A DNA stretch of 64,000 nt, taken from assembly GCA_021234155.1 (NCBI GenBank), contig JAJEKV010000030.1, positions 15,428,003 through 15,492,002 of the forward strand. Direction: 5' to 3'. The DNA is from Isoetes taiwanensis. Taxonomy: Eukaryota > Streptophyta > Lycopodiopsida > Isoetales > Isoetaceae. The translations under genes were made by a program, and so were the position numbers. The notes beneath the pieces were generated by a model. The model worked only from the letters and a program-made list of their open reading frames with translations. It was not told the DNA's origin and searched no databases. This document shows, piece after piece, positions 9,470-20,690 of this stretch. Every line of letters starts with the position of its first letter. The stretch's first letter is position 1.

Positions 9470-10102
9470 TAAGCTGACTGCAGCCTTATTATCATTCATG
9501 AGTACAGTAGGGGTTGCTTGTTCTGCACCAAGGGATTTCAGGAGCCTCCTTAGCCATATGGCTTCTTTACAAGCTGCACAAATTGCCATGTACTCTGACT
9601 CACATGAGCTAACTGTGGTTGCCTTCTGCTTTCTGCTGCTCCAGCTAACTACTCCCCCTTGCAGCTTGAAACAGAAGCCAGTGCGGGATTTTATGAGCAT
9701 GGTATCCCCTGCGTAATCTGCATCCACATATCCTTGGAGAACAGGAGAAGCATATGTTTTCTTATATGAAATGCCAAGGTTAGAAGTGGTGTGCAGGTAG
9801 TGAAGGAGCCGTTTCACAGCCTGCCAATGTGCTAACCCTGGATTCTCCATGAACTGACTATAAATTATAACACTTTCCGCAATATCAGGCCTGCTGCACA
9901 CCATGATGTGCATGAAGGAACCAACAATACTTCTATATGGGATGTCTTGAATTTGAGTCTTTTCTTCAGCAGTACTAAGACACATATCAAAGGTCAAATG
10001 ATTGGACACAGTAGGTGTACTTACCCCTCGAGGATGAATCATGTTGTACCTGGCAAGCAATGACTGAACAGCCTTATTCTAATGGAGAATGAGAGTGCCT
10101 GT
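9470..10102 (-). pseudogene. Copia RT end and RNase H, central part
   Basis: Encodes copia RNase H. Visible landmarks are YRSIVGSFMHIMVCSRPDI (the Y-R-x-x-V-G-x-L-x-Y-L-x-x-T-R-P-D region), YVDADYAGD, VSWSSRKQ, SSCESEYMA and WLRRLL. It is joined at 10102 to the RT half that now lies beyond 23406, and at 9469 to the C-terminal piece beyond the solo LTR. Removing the two insertions gives one continuous pol. Confidence 0.88.
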
Positions 10103-11771
10103 TGTGACGTTCCACGTATTTCTATGGTCTACGTCACGTATTTATACGGGACACGTACAAATACACCGACACGTCACCCATTAAAGGTACGCCACTAGGG
10201 GGTCCTATAACCTCAGGGGGTTACTCTAAAAAGGGATTAAATTAGCTATGCTAATTTAACACATTAAAGATAATAACCTATAACTTAGGAAATTAAGGAC
10301 TAAATAGGATTAATTAGACTATTTACTGTTTTGGGAAGGCGCCACCTGCCCCAATCGATTGGGGAGCATGGGGATTTCCAAATTAGGCTGTCAACCTGAT
10401 CCCTATCCCTGTGTTGACTCCCTCAATTCGGCCAAAGAAGGAGCAGGAGCTGAGCGCCATCATACCTATCAGAGCGCCACCATACCAAGTCGAACCTGTG
10501 AAGCAAAAGCGGAACCCTCAACTCCCAAGAGATGGAAGCACCCCATGGTAATGAGTCCAGCCAGAACTCAGGTGGGTGGCTAGGATAGTCGTGAATTCTA
10601 GATAACGCCCCTATTGGGCCTTGGTTGTGTTCGTTTCTCTGTTCTCTTTGTGTTTCAATCATAGGAACTAACCCTTGGTTGTAAAAGTAAGTTCTCTTTA
10701 TATTCGATTTCGGTTCTTGCTCCGAAAGGATGGATTGTTAGTTCTTTGTCTAGTCTTACTCAAAATGGGGGATTAGGGGTAGAGACCTCTGAGCCATGTA
10801 TTGTAGTATGCTCCTAGATAGCGCCCTGTAGAGTCCCATTAATTGCGGCCTGTGCACAAGAGCCCACCGGGTCCTAGATGCTATGGACTGGCTTAGCACG
10901 GCATAAGGAACACAGTGGTGAAGTGGGGGTGTGGTCTTGCACGCGAACATAAAAGGCTCCCGAGACTCCTCTGATTGGGCTAGGCCTAATAGCCGCCCGG
11001 CCCGAGCTAGGGCGCGAGCCGGGCAGGTATGGGTCCGACACTCCCTCGATCTGAGAGGTGTGACCCGCATGGGGCATCCTGTACTTTGAGTAGATTTAGG
11101 GTGAGTAAGTCGGAGATGTACGGATGCGGGGGTCGCTGATGCGGCACGTATTCTCTAGCTCACCCATGGAACCCCTGTGATTCGGAAGGGGCGCTTCCCG
11201 AGCCTGCCTCATCGGACCGGGAGTCATGAACACGAGTAGGCTCAAGGGTGATACCTTGAACTGCGTCTCCCGGGAAGGCTATAGCGAAGCCATAAGCGTG
11301 AATTGACCCATCCGCAAAGTGTGCAATGGGGGGGGATGGAGTGGACAACCCTAGCCGATGTTCTATGCCAGCCAACGCCATGCCAAGACTCGGTCTGCTG
11401 AACTCTTGAGTCCCAGCCGTCAGTCGATCCTCACTGGAGTCTGAGCCGGGGTAGAACCTGGGGTTTGGGCGTTTTCTTAGGTTTAGATGCATATTCTATG
11501 CCGTTGGTATTTGGATGGATGGGCCACCCTTCGTGGTGGTTATTTATATATATTTGTGTTGTGTGCTAACCCTTGTATTCATGCTTCCGCGACGTAGGAG
11601 TCCCATTGAAGGCGTGGGCCGAATGACCCCTTCGTGTCCTTCTTTCGGGCATCATTTCATAGATGGCCCGAAATAGACGGAGGGCCCTGCTCATGGTGAG
11701 ATGATCGCCATGGGAGGGGAAAGTCCCCGTATGTATACCTACGGGTCGTATATATTCGAGGGCGTCCGCGA
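10103..11771 (+). repeat. Chromovirus 5' LTR
   Basis: Starts TGTGACGTTCC and is highly similar to 21722-23401. Its first ~75 bases hold six ACGT cores. The last bases are diverged (GGCGTCCGCGA here, GGAGCGTCACA in the 3' LTR), so the right edge is uncertain by a few bases. Confidence 0.88.
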
Positions 11772-11783
11772 TGGTATCGAGCC
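11772..11783 (+). other. Chromovirus primer-binding site
   Basis: TGGTATCGAGCC immediately follows the 5' LTR. It matches the initiator-Met-tRNA PBS TGGTATCAGAGCC with one base missing. Confidence 0.75.
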
Positions 11784-12559
11784 GTGATTTGGTTGCTTTC
11801 GAAATCATAGCACTGGCCAAACACTAACTCGTAGCACGGTCGTTAGGAGGAGGCTAAGTCAATGTGTTGTTAGTCCTCTTTGATGTTTGGCTCGGTGTTA
11901 GGTTAAATTAAGAAAGTGTAGCTTTAAAGAGGATGGGGCGACTGGAGGGCCCAAGATTGGAAGCCTAGCAAGTGTCAGTAGGTAGCTCAAATGACGGAGA
12001 GGGTGGTTCCATTGGATCGGGCGTACTCGAATTACCTTAGAACAGTCGACTCTAGGCGAAAAATGGTCAAGGGCAGGCCCAGAAACCAACTCGGGCGCCG
12101 CTTGCCTTCTGTCGCTTTGTACTCATGGTAGAAGAGCTAGAAATGCCGCCGGGCCCGAGCCAGTCGGACCGAGTCAGCGCTGGCCCCCTTAGGTCAACCC
12201 GCTTGCTTTTCAACGACCCCGGTCGGCGGAAGCCGCGTATAATGCAGCGGGCCCGACCATCAGTATGCAGCAGCGTATTTCCGCCGTATAATTATTTTTT
12301 TAATAATAAAATTTTAAAGTTAATAAGAAAAATTTTTGAAATTTTAAAAGTTAACTGGCCGTTTAACAAAACTTTTCTTGTCATTTGCTTTTGCCTTGCC
12401 ATCGGCCTTGGCCGGTAGACCGTCTGAGCCAGCCGTCGCCATCGCCACCGGACGACCTTGTTCTTCCGCCCCTTGTGCCTTGCGAACCCTAAGCCTCCTT
12501 TGCCATCTCCCTTTGCGGAAACCTCCTGCTTCGACTTTGTAGACCTTAGTACTACCGCT
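11784..12559 (+). other. Chromovirus leader with AT-rich then pyrimidine-rich block
   Basis: No conserved frame. From about 12290 an AT-rich tract leads into a C/T-rich stretch that ends at the ATG of the first accessory frame, resembling a promoter plus 5' UTR of a captured gene. Confidence 0.4.
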
Positions 12560-13777
12560 ATGGCCAATACCAAGAGCGCCCCGGACCCATCTACTTTGAG
12601 CATCGTGGAGATTTACGCCATGATCGCCAAGCACATGGCTACAGACCCGGCCTTTATTGATATACTTCTGGATGAGCTCGTAAATAGGTTTGAGAACAAC
12701 GATAGGATTCCCTACCCTATCTATCACTTCTCCGAGCCATTTTTGATCCTTTGAACCTTCGCCCGACTCTCCTATACCATTGTTGAGCAACAACGACATG
12801 GTCATGATGCTCATTAAATTCTATCCTCCCGGCGGGGAAGGCCATGAGAGGAGGAAGATATCGGGACGAGGCCCGACCGTATCGGGGTTTGGCGGAGAGG
12901 ATGATCATAGGGAGATCGCCCGAGGCGGACACGGGCGGCCGTGGAAGGGAATACAGGTACCTCGGGGGCGGCTTTGCGGGTCATTGATGGCTTGAGCCAT
13001 TGAGGTTCCCCATCTGGATTGGCGGGAGGATCCAACAGGTTTTGTATGGGGAGAAATCCCCGATATCGGCATCGACTATCTGATAACCATTCAGATAGAC
13101 ATGGGTCTGCGACCACAGCGGTATCAAGCTGAACTTGATCGCCGCGGTGCAGCCTACCGCTTGTCCAGATCGTGAAGATCCGAGAGGGCCCGAAGAACGC
13201 GAAGCGTTAACAAGAGGAGCTGACCGGTAAGACCAGCGGAACCCCAACATGAAGGAGCCTGCCGGGGAGCCGGACCGGCCCAATCCCGACGATCGATCGT
13301 TAAGCACCGGAGAAGGGTCCAGCCCATAAGACCGGGTACAAGCATACAAAGAGAAATCAAGACCGCCGGGCTTTGGGAAGAAGACGAAGCCCGACCGGAG
13401 GCGTTAAGGCCGGGTGGATAGCTCCCGATCGTCTGCTGGGGCTAAGACGGTGCCAAGATCGACGGCCCGCCAGAAGCGGGGCACGAGGAAGCCCTCACAA
13501 AATGACTGATATCGCGTCTTTAAGGAAATCCGAAGTTCCGGTCTACAGCTCTTCCGACGAAGCTACCCTTCCGTAGGTCGGTACAGAGATCGCGCAGCAG
13601 TTCAAGACCAATCTCCGCTTCCAGACCTTTGCAATTTTGGCACTCCAAGAGGCTGCTGAAGCCTACTTGGTAGCACTTTTTGGTGACGCCAATCTTTGCG
13701 CGATCCACGCAAAGAGGGTCACCATAATGCCTAAGGATTTAGCCCTCGCCCGCAGGATTCGGGGGGAGCATCCTTAG
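12560..13777 (+). CDS. Chromovirus accessory ORF A with C-terminal histone H3-like domain
   Basis: Begins ATGGCCAATACC ([10 protein letters not shown]). An open stretch to about 12754 is followed by further open stretches in other frames (12755-12992, then 13001-13174), then a basic region rich in Lys, Arg, Pro and Gly, then an H3 fold ending at the stop 13775-13777. I recognise nothing before the H3 part. The first piece contains a plausible helical segment ([20 protein letters not shown]). Several stops and frame changes separate the pieces, so they may be one long protein damaged by indels or sequence error, or two adjacent genes. It lies between PBS and gag, where normal chromoviruses have no coding sequence. 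An AT-rich spacer with AATAAA follows the stop. Confidence 0.55.
13440..13777 (+). CDS. Histone H3-like domain within the chromovirus
   Basis: From 13586 to the stop at 13775-13777 a 63-codon frame reads as the H3 core: EIAQQFKT (alpha-N helix), [18 protein letters not shown] (alpha 2), [16 protein letters not shown] (loop 2), LARRIRGE, and it stops two residues later exactly where H3 stops. Just upstream, in the same or neighbouring frames, are matches to the tail and first helix ([14 protein letters not shown], a LREIR-like and a LPF-like segment). One base appears missing near 13530, and the CAGAGG expected near 13570 reads CGTAGG. The core is closer to canonical H3 than to CENH3; the tail is not canonical. 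Whether it is expressed is unknown. Confidence 0.88.
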
Positions 13778-13983
13778 CATATTCGCGGGGCTCCGCATTG
13801 TAAATATTTTCTTGTGATATTTAATAAAAAAAAAAAAAAACTTTTATTTTGTATTAAAAGTTTAATTATTTTATGTTAAAAAATAAAATAAAATGTTGAC
13901 GTCAGCCACAATAGCAAGGGTTAAAAAGGGACTTTTAACGTTATTTCAAATGTTTCTTCCCCTCTCTCCTCCCTTCTAGCGCC
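13778..13983 (+). promoter_or_regulatory. AT-rich spacer with poly(A)-like signal, TGACGTCA box and pyrimidine tract
   Basis: Contains TTTAATAAAA and an A-run just after the H3 stop, then TGACGTCA (about 13898-13905, a palindromic bZIP/CRE-type site), then a CT-rich tract ending CTAG four bases before the next ATG. It looks like a 3' end followed by a promoter or 5' UTR. Confidence 0.4.
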
Positions 13984-15380
13984 ATGGCTGCCGCCGACCT
14001 TGCCGCCTGGTACCATGATGGAGAGCAATGGGATCCGCAAGTCCCTTTCGACCTGCTGCAACCTTTGCTATGCCAACGCATAGATCTCCTCGCCAATATG
14101 CAGCGGCATCCGGATTACGCCGGATTCCTCGACTTCTACATGGAGGAAATGCTTCCTCTGTGTATTCCTCTTGGGGATCCTCCCCAGCTGTATTTGGAGC
14201 GGGAGGTAGTTCGGCAGATGTTAGGCGGGGACACCCATGCTTGATGTCCTGAAGGGGAAGCTCCGATGGGGTAAACACTTGCCGGTGGTCCAACATCAGG
14301 GGCGGCAACATCTGGAAGTTACTTTCGCCCTAGCCATCCTCCTGGACCAATACGTTGAGGATGAAACTTTGCCTGTAGAAAAAGGCAAACTGCCAGAGTC
14401 TTCCGAGGAGGGGGACGACGAGCACATAGGTATGGGCGACTTTGCCCGTTGGAAACAGTTAGCGGAGGAGTTGCCACCGCGCCGTGAACAAGCTATAGGC
14501 TTGTCAGGATTAGACGGCCTTCCAGTTATCTATCACCAAGGGCAGGAGTACCTTCTCTTGGATGATATTATCTGGACGTATCACATGGTGGCCGGATTTC
14601 GACGCAAGCGCAAAGACCATGTACTTTATGAGCTTGCGGAGTACTGTATGGACGATTTTATCGACTTCACTTCTACTGACCTTCCTCCAGAAGTGCAGCA
14701 GCTGCTCCAGTTCCGCCAGGAGACCATAGAGCCGGCAGAGACTCTATTACGTCTTCGGGACTTTGTGATGTAGGAGCCGGCCTCGCAGCCTTCACCAGAT
14801 GCCTTTACATATGGGACCTCACGTCCCAAACATCAACATAGTTGAGGTTCCCTCCGACTCAGATGACGAGGGAGAGGATTTATATCATAATCCTGCGCAT
14901 AAGAAGGAGGAGCAACAGGAACTCAAGGAGGAAGAAGTCCCCATGGACTTGGATAAGGAAGTGGCTACATCCGAGACCCCGCAAGGGAAGGTGCTGGGTA
15001 ACCACCTCACCCGTTTCTTTTTGTCAGCCTTCCGACAGGGGCAAGTCCTTTTTATAGCCCGAGATCTAGGGCCAGAGGCTGAAGCTTCATGGTGGGCCCT
15101 CCGTGCTCTTTCCACACTGGCCGGCCACAAGAAGCTTCCCTATCGTACGTTTACTTATGTACTCGTGCGACGGGATCTTGCCCTGACGGCCTTGGGTCAA
15201 GATATTGCGCCTTGGATGAGCATGAAGCTCCTCACGACAGCCCCATTGGCCGTTGCCTATCCACCGGAGGTTGCATCTGTTGCGGCTGCCACAGTAGACC
15301 CTGGGGTAACTCTGCTGCGACACCGACCGCCTCCACCACCTCCTAGGGCCACGGATGAAGAGGGAGGACCTAGCTCCTAG
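13984..15380 (+). CDS. Chromovirus accessory ORF B, unknown protein of about 465 residues
   Basis: Three overlapping or abutting frames (13984-14244, 14237-14773, 14799-15380) read as one protein with two frame changes. The first starts MAAADLAAWYHDGEQWDP in a good ATGG context and is rich in Leu, Asp, Glu and aromatic residues. The third has an INIVEV stretch next to SDSDDEGED, a SUMO-interaction-like arrangement, then a folded-looking segment (FFLSAFRQGQVLFIARDL, WWALRALSTLAGH) and a proline run near its end. I recognise no gag, env, protease or host domain. It follows the H3-carrying frame and precedes frame C and gag. Expression, possibly from the TGACGTCA-containing spacer, is inference. 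Confidence 0.6.
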
Positions 15381-15583
15381 ACTAATTGTGCTACGCATTT
15401 TTTTTATATATATGCGTGTGATTGTGGGATTTTGGATTGGCAAATGTTTTAGCCATGCTATAATATGATGTACCTTATTTCCTTATTAAATACAGTTACT
15501 GTCTTGATAAGTATGAGTGAATTGTTCTTTTCCATGACCTCCTCTTCAAAGCATTAAAGCTTAGAATATAGTGGAATCACAAA
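15381..15583 (+). other. AT-rich spacer between accessory frames B and C
   Basis: Contains a T-run, a TATATATA stretch and TTATTAAATA, resembling a plant 3' UTR. No open frame. Confidence 0.4.
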
Positions 15584-16073
15584 ATGTTCTCTATTCATTC
15601 CAACTATCTTGCAGAAGAAACCCTTTGGGAATATGAGGAGAGGATCACTGACATGGTGAGGAGGGATGATCCCGGACCGCCAGAGCAGGACTATGGCCAG
15701 AGATATGGTGAATATCCAGAGTGGGATGAAGGCTATGAGATCGAACCACCGCCACCAGGAGAACCCTATGATCCTGACAAAGGGCTGGAGATAGTTAAAC
15801 ATCCTTAGGGACAGAGCTTTCGAGGATCTGAAGATGACCCTGTGCCGTACCTGGGACTATTGGAATATGAGCAGACACGAGGCTTTCGAGGACGCCAACG
15901 ACCACCTTTGGCAACTCTTTTATGCTCTGCGAAGGCTTTTCAATCTTCTCATTGTCAGCCCAACATGGGAATACCAACCAGTGATTGTCCAAGCCTGGGC
16001 ACGCTATAAACTCGTTAGAGCTGTACGGGAGAGTACCCGCTACGCAATCCTATACCCCTTCGCGAACCCCTAA
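15584..16073 (+). CDS. Chromovirus accessory ORF C, acidic/aromatic protein
   Basis: Two pieces (15584-15808 and 15834-16073) join with a frame change to give about 160 residues. The first is acidic and rich in Tyr, Pro and Glu (EYEERITDMVRRD, PPPPGEPYDPDKG). The second is more hydrophobic and Trp/Arg-rich (RTWDYWNMSRHEAFEDANDH, YALRRLFNLLI). No family is recognised. It ends in an AT-rich spacer with AATGAAATAAAA (about 16211), a good plant polyadenylation-type signal, before gag. Confidence 0.5.
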
Positions 16074-16315
16074 GCTTGGTCTCTTCCGTTATGTTTTTCC
16101 GTTGTTGCCGTTACGCTATGTGCGAGTAAAACTTTAAAACTTCCACTGTATCATACCTCCTTTTTGTACCAACCCATGTATCAATCAACTTGTTGTTGTA
16201 CTCAACTTGAATGAAATAAAATATTAATTTCTGTTTGTATATTATCTTATCGCTATTAGCAAATGTTATCTTATAGGAATTGTACATTACTGTAAATCTG
16301 CTTATACTTTCATAA
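16074..16315 (+). other. AT-rich spacer before gag
   Basis: No frame. Contains an AATAAA-type element near 16215 and ends shortly before the gag ATG at 16316. Confidence 0.4.
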
Positions 16316-17500
16316 ATGCTCACTATAGACGGTGCACGTAACGCCGCTTGGCAAACACCCTCCAACGCCAGTAGGCTGACACCTGAACAGGAATTGATGT
16401 TAATGAAAAGGCAACTCGGCGAATTACAGGCCTATGTATTGCATACCAATCCACCGCAACAAACCCAGGAGGACGGAATTACCTCCGCGACCATTGAGTC
16501 CACCTGCACAACAGCCATCTCCCCCTAGAGCTAGCCCTGTACCTGTACCAAGGAGGACTCATGCTAAGCGTCACCGAAGTTCCTCTAAGGATAGCGCCAC
16601 TTCCTCACACTCAACCACTTCGGTGTCTTCTGGGTCATCGCTATCAGTTAGCGACCATGCAAAGCGTAAGGATAAGGAATACCGTAAAACCGTTGATACA
16701 GCCATAACTAGTATATGGAAGAACAGGAAGTTGGCTCAGTTTGATGGAAAATCGAGGCGGCTTGAATGCGAGAATCTGGTTGGGACGAGATGAAGGAGTT
16801 TGGAAAGTCCTATGGAATGACGGAGAAGGATCTGAGAAAAAGGTTGCCACCACCAACCTTACCGGAGCTGCCCGTATTTGGTGGAAGGGTTATGCCAGAG
16901 CCAAGCACCTGGACAGGAGCAGGTGCAAGTTCAAAAAGTTCGCCAAGGCTTTTAAATCGCATTACGTGCCTCGTGCGCACAAATGCCAACAGATCCAGAC
17001 CTTTACAGGTTAGAACAGAAGGGCATGTCCGTTCAGGCATACCTGATGAATTCATGCGCTGAGGTTGTATGTACGGGGATGAATGAAAAGAGGGCGGTGA
17101 GGGCTACATTGAAGGGTTGGCCCCATCCATTAAGCGAATGGTCAAGGCCATAGACCCAAAATCAATAGCTAGAAGCGGAGGCTAAGGCCTTAAGCCTCGA
17201 AGAGGACACACCAAGGAACCAGTATCCGCGACCTGCTCCTTACTCGCAGCCATGGCCGTCCACACCATATAAACCCCGCTCACCCAGTCCGGGGCCCTCT
17301 CGTGAGAACTCTTACGATTCGCCCGAAAAAAGAAAGTCGCCTTCAACATGCACGACAAAACCCACCAATGTTAGCAAGGAAGTTGAATGCAATTGCAGTC
17401 TATTCCCAAAGAGGCCGAGATCAGCTCACGTAAGGATAAGGCATGTTACGGTGTATGCGACCGGGCATTATATGCGAGAATTGCCCGTCGTCCAAAGCGC
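16316..17500 (+). pseudogene. Chromovirus gag
   Basis: The N-terminal part has a short coiled-coil-like helix (TPEQELMLMKRQLGELQAYV), then a Ser/Arg/His-rich linker. The capsid core near 16850-16985 shows the retrotransposon gag signature: A-x-x-W-W, then KFKKFAKAFKSHYVP. Near 17444-17490 a zinc-knuckle-like C-x-x-C...GHYMRE is visible only across a frame change. The frame changes several times, so as read gag is not intact. Gag would form the particle that packages element RNA. Confidence 0.75.
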
Positions 17501-17639
17501 CTAACTGGCCATGGCCGACCTTGATTGGGAAGATCACGGAGTCAATCGCTTTGTCGATGTGAAGCTCGAGTACATTCGCGGTCGCGTCTCATATTCTTGC
17601 CACTATTGAAACTGGCAACGCTGAAAGTCAGCCTTCTGT

Positions 17640-19667
17640 TATTTCTACAATAGGCCAAGTAGACAGTAAGCCTTTCATAATTTTGATGGATACGGGTAGT
17701 ACGCATAATTTTGCTTCTCCTAGAATGGCCGAATGCGCAGCTTGAAACGTTGAGATCCCGACCCTAAGCCCGATCCGTTAGCCCAGTGGTAAGATCAGAC
17801 ACACTCATGGCCGCCGCATTAACCTTAAGATGCAATTGCCAGGTGCGCCAGTTGCCTTGGGTGCCGAGTTAATGGACATTGGCAAATATGATCTTATTGT
17901 GGGTATGGAGTTTTTGGCATCTGCGAGGGCCAACATAGACTGCGAGAAATGGGAGGTTACCTTCAACGCCGCTAATGGAGCACGTGTAACGATAAAAGGT
18001 GATCCATTCCACTCTATTATGCAGTCTATGTCAATCAGGCAGTTAGAAAAAGCTATATGCAGGGATAAACTCCTTTGCCTCATTACACTTGCCTCCATTG
18101 AGTCTGACACCAAGCAGAAGAAGGAAATTGACACCTTGCCACAAAACGTTGCCACCCTTCTTCGAGAATTTAGCGATCTTTTTCCAGATGAGATCCACAA
18201 GCTTCCTCCTTTCAGAGGGGTAGAATGTGAGATAGCTCTAGAACCCGGTACTAAGCCTACCCAGCAAGGCCCCCGTGCAGAATGAGTCCTCGAGTTGGCG
18301 AGCTTAAGAAACAACTTCAAGAGTTACTAAACCTAGGTTTTATTCGGCCTAGTGTTTCACCATTTGGCGCTCCTATTCTTTTTGTCAAGAAGAAAGATGG
18401 CTCCCTGAGGATGTGTATTGATTACAGGCAGCTCAATAAGCATACCATCAAGAATCGCTATGCTTTGCCTAGGGCAGATGATCTCATGGACCAGTTACAA
18501 GGAGCCAAATATTTCTCAAAGATTGATTTACGCTCCGGGTACCATCAAATAAGGATAAAGGAGGAAGACATTCATAAGTCGCGCTTTTCGCACGGATATG
18601 GGCATTATGAGTTCACCGTCATGCCTTTTGGGTTAACCAATGCCCCCGCAACGTTCATGCGGTTGATGAATGACATCTTCCGCCAATACTTAGATGACTT
18701 TGTTGTTATTTTCTTTGACGACATTCTCATCTATAGTAAAACCTTGCAGCAACATGAACAACATCTTCGTTTGGCTTTGCAGAAGCTAAGGCGTCATCAG
18801 CTCTTCGCCAAGTTCTCCAAATGCAAGTTTGCCACTCCCAAGGTCGATTATTTGGGGCATATTATTTCAGCAGAGGGAATTGCTACCGATCCAGCCAAGA
18901 TTGAAGCAGTAAAGGATTGGCCTATTCCAGGTAATGTTTCAGAAGTCCGGAGTTTCTTGGGACTCGCAGGATATTATCGGAAATTTGTTAAAGATTTTGC
19001 AACAATTGCCGCACCTCTTACTAATCTCACAAAGCATGAGAAAGTGAAGGATTGGATGGAACATTGGAAAGCAAAAGTCCAAGTCGGCTTTCAGAAGCTC
19101 AAGGATGCTTTAACATCTGCACCAGTCCTCACTTTGCCTGATCCTGAAAAGGATAAATCGGTGGCCACTGATGCTAGTAAGATAGCTACCGGGGGAGTCT
19201 TAATGCAGGAGGGGAGAGTTGTTGCCTACGATTCAAAGAAGATGAATGACGCAGAGCAGCGATACCCTACCCATGATCAGGAGTTGTTGGCGGTGGTCCG
19301 CGCTCTCCGTATTTGGAGACACTACCTTCTCGGTAGAAGATTTCAGCTAGATACGGATCATCAGAGTCTCCGCTATCTATCCACCCAGCCAAATCTCAAT
19401 CTCCGTCAGAGAAGATGGATGGAATTCCTCGAGGAATACGACTTCGAGATTGTATACAAACCAGGGAAGCACAATGTGGTTGCGGATGCTTTATCACGTC
19501 ATCCTTTGATAACCCGAACCCATTGTAACGCCATTTCCACACTCACCAGCGAGTTTGGGAAACAGATAGAACAGACCCTCGCCACAGATCCCGAATTTTG
19601 TGATGTTTGGGGGAGTTTGAGTAAAGAAGCACGTCTGGATAAAGAAGCGAAGCTTCCGTTCATATAA
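17640..19667 (+). CDS. Chromovirus pol: protease, reverse transcriptase, RNase H
   Basis: The aspartic protease active site [12 protein letters not shown] lies at 17686-17721, before a frame change. The 17830-18285 frame is the protease-RT linker, and 18282-19667 is a long intact RT/RNase H frame. RT shows [19 protein letters not shown], a DLRSGYHQI block, [12 protein letters not shown] and the catalytic FFDDILIYS. RNase H shows [25 protein letters not shown] and TDHQSL. It ends [10 protein letters not shown] and then the connection to integrase, with an in-frame TAA at 19665-19667 after which the frame continues. The two RT/linker frames overlap by four bases, typical of a one-base indel. 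Confidence 0.92.
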
Positions 19668-20690
19668 GAGAGCGAGGGCAACTTATTATATCATAAGGAT
19701 AAGTTGTGTGTTCCGGAGACTTCAGGGGTGCGCAAGCTAATTCTCCATGACACACACAACAGCCCTATAGCGGGACATGCGGGTTTTATGAAAACTTACT
19801 TTAAGATCCGCTCCAGCTATTTTTGGCCTTCGATGAAGAAGGACATTGCCAGATACATTAAGCAGTGTCAGGTGTGTCAACAAACTAAAATTTGAACAAT
19901 TAAGAGTTCGGGAGAGTTGCAACCCTTGGATGTCCCTAGCGCCAAGTGGGAAGTAATAACCATGGACTTCATTGTGGGCCTTCCGCGTACTCTCGTGGAT
20001 ATGATGCATTAATGGTAGTGGTCGACAAATTGTCAAAGATGGCTCATTTCTTGCCATGTCGAACCACGGACCGCATGCTCGACACCGCCTTGCTATTTGC
20101 AAAAGAAATTTTCAGGTTGCCGCGGGATGCCAAGAGTAATTGTATCGGACGGGGATCCTAAGTTTGTAAGTGCATTGCGGAAAGACTTCTTCGCCACCAT
20201 CGGACCAAGCTTGCTATGAGTACGACTTATCATCCCTCAGACGGATGGTCGGACGAGCGTGTCAATCGTATTATCGAAGATATGCTCTGAAGCTATGTAT
20301 GGAGTAAAGCGGTCACAATGGGCGATTATATTTATTTGGTAGAGTTAGCTATAACTTGATCTGGCGAGGAGTCTTCCGGGATGTCTCCCTTCATGATAAA
20401 TTATGGCTATCAATGTCTTACTCCAGACACATGGCATAACCCTGTTTCTAAAGTGGAGGTCTCTCAACAACTCCTTTTAGAAATGCAGGCCTTGGTTGAA
20501 GAAGTTCGTGGTTACTTATTGGCAGTGCGCAGTCGTCAGAAAAGTCTAGCGGATAAACACCGAACTCCACGAGTTTTCCAGGTGGGCGAATCAGTTTGGC
20601 TTAAGATCAAAGTAAAACAAGCCAAGCTTAAAATTGGCAAGCGCAAGAAGTTGGCACCGGATGAAATTTGGGGCGTTCAAGATTACTGAA
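19668..20690 (+). pseudogene. Chromovirus integrase
   Basis: The N-terminal HHCC zinc domain is clear (H-x-x-x-x-x-x-x-H at HDTHNSPIAGH, then CQVCQQ). The core begins MDFIVGLP (first catalytic Asp) near 19962 and continues in broken frames through YDALMVVVDKLSKMAHFLPC, an IVSDGD-like segment near 20145 and a STTYHPSDG-type match near 20220. The C-terminal domain includes MSPFMINYGY and VGESVWLKIK. A TGA at 19893-19895 and at least three further frame changes break it. Confidence 0.85.

Noticed and set aside
13586-13777. CENH3 rather than H3
   Set aside because: The core keeps canonical H3 words ([22 protein letters not shown]) and lacks the longer loop 1 of CENH3. The unusual tail alone is not enough.
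13984-15380. Accessory ORF B as an envelope gene
   Set aside because: No signal peptide or transmembrane segment, and it lies before gag rather than after pol.
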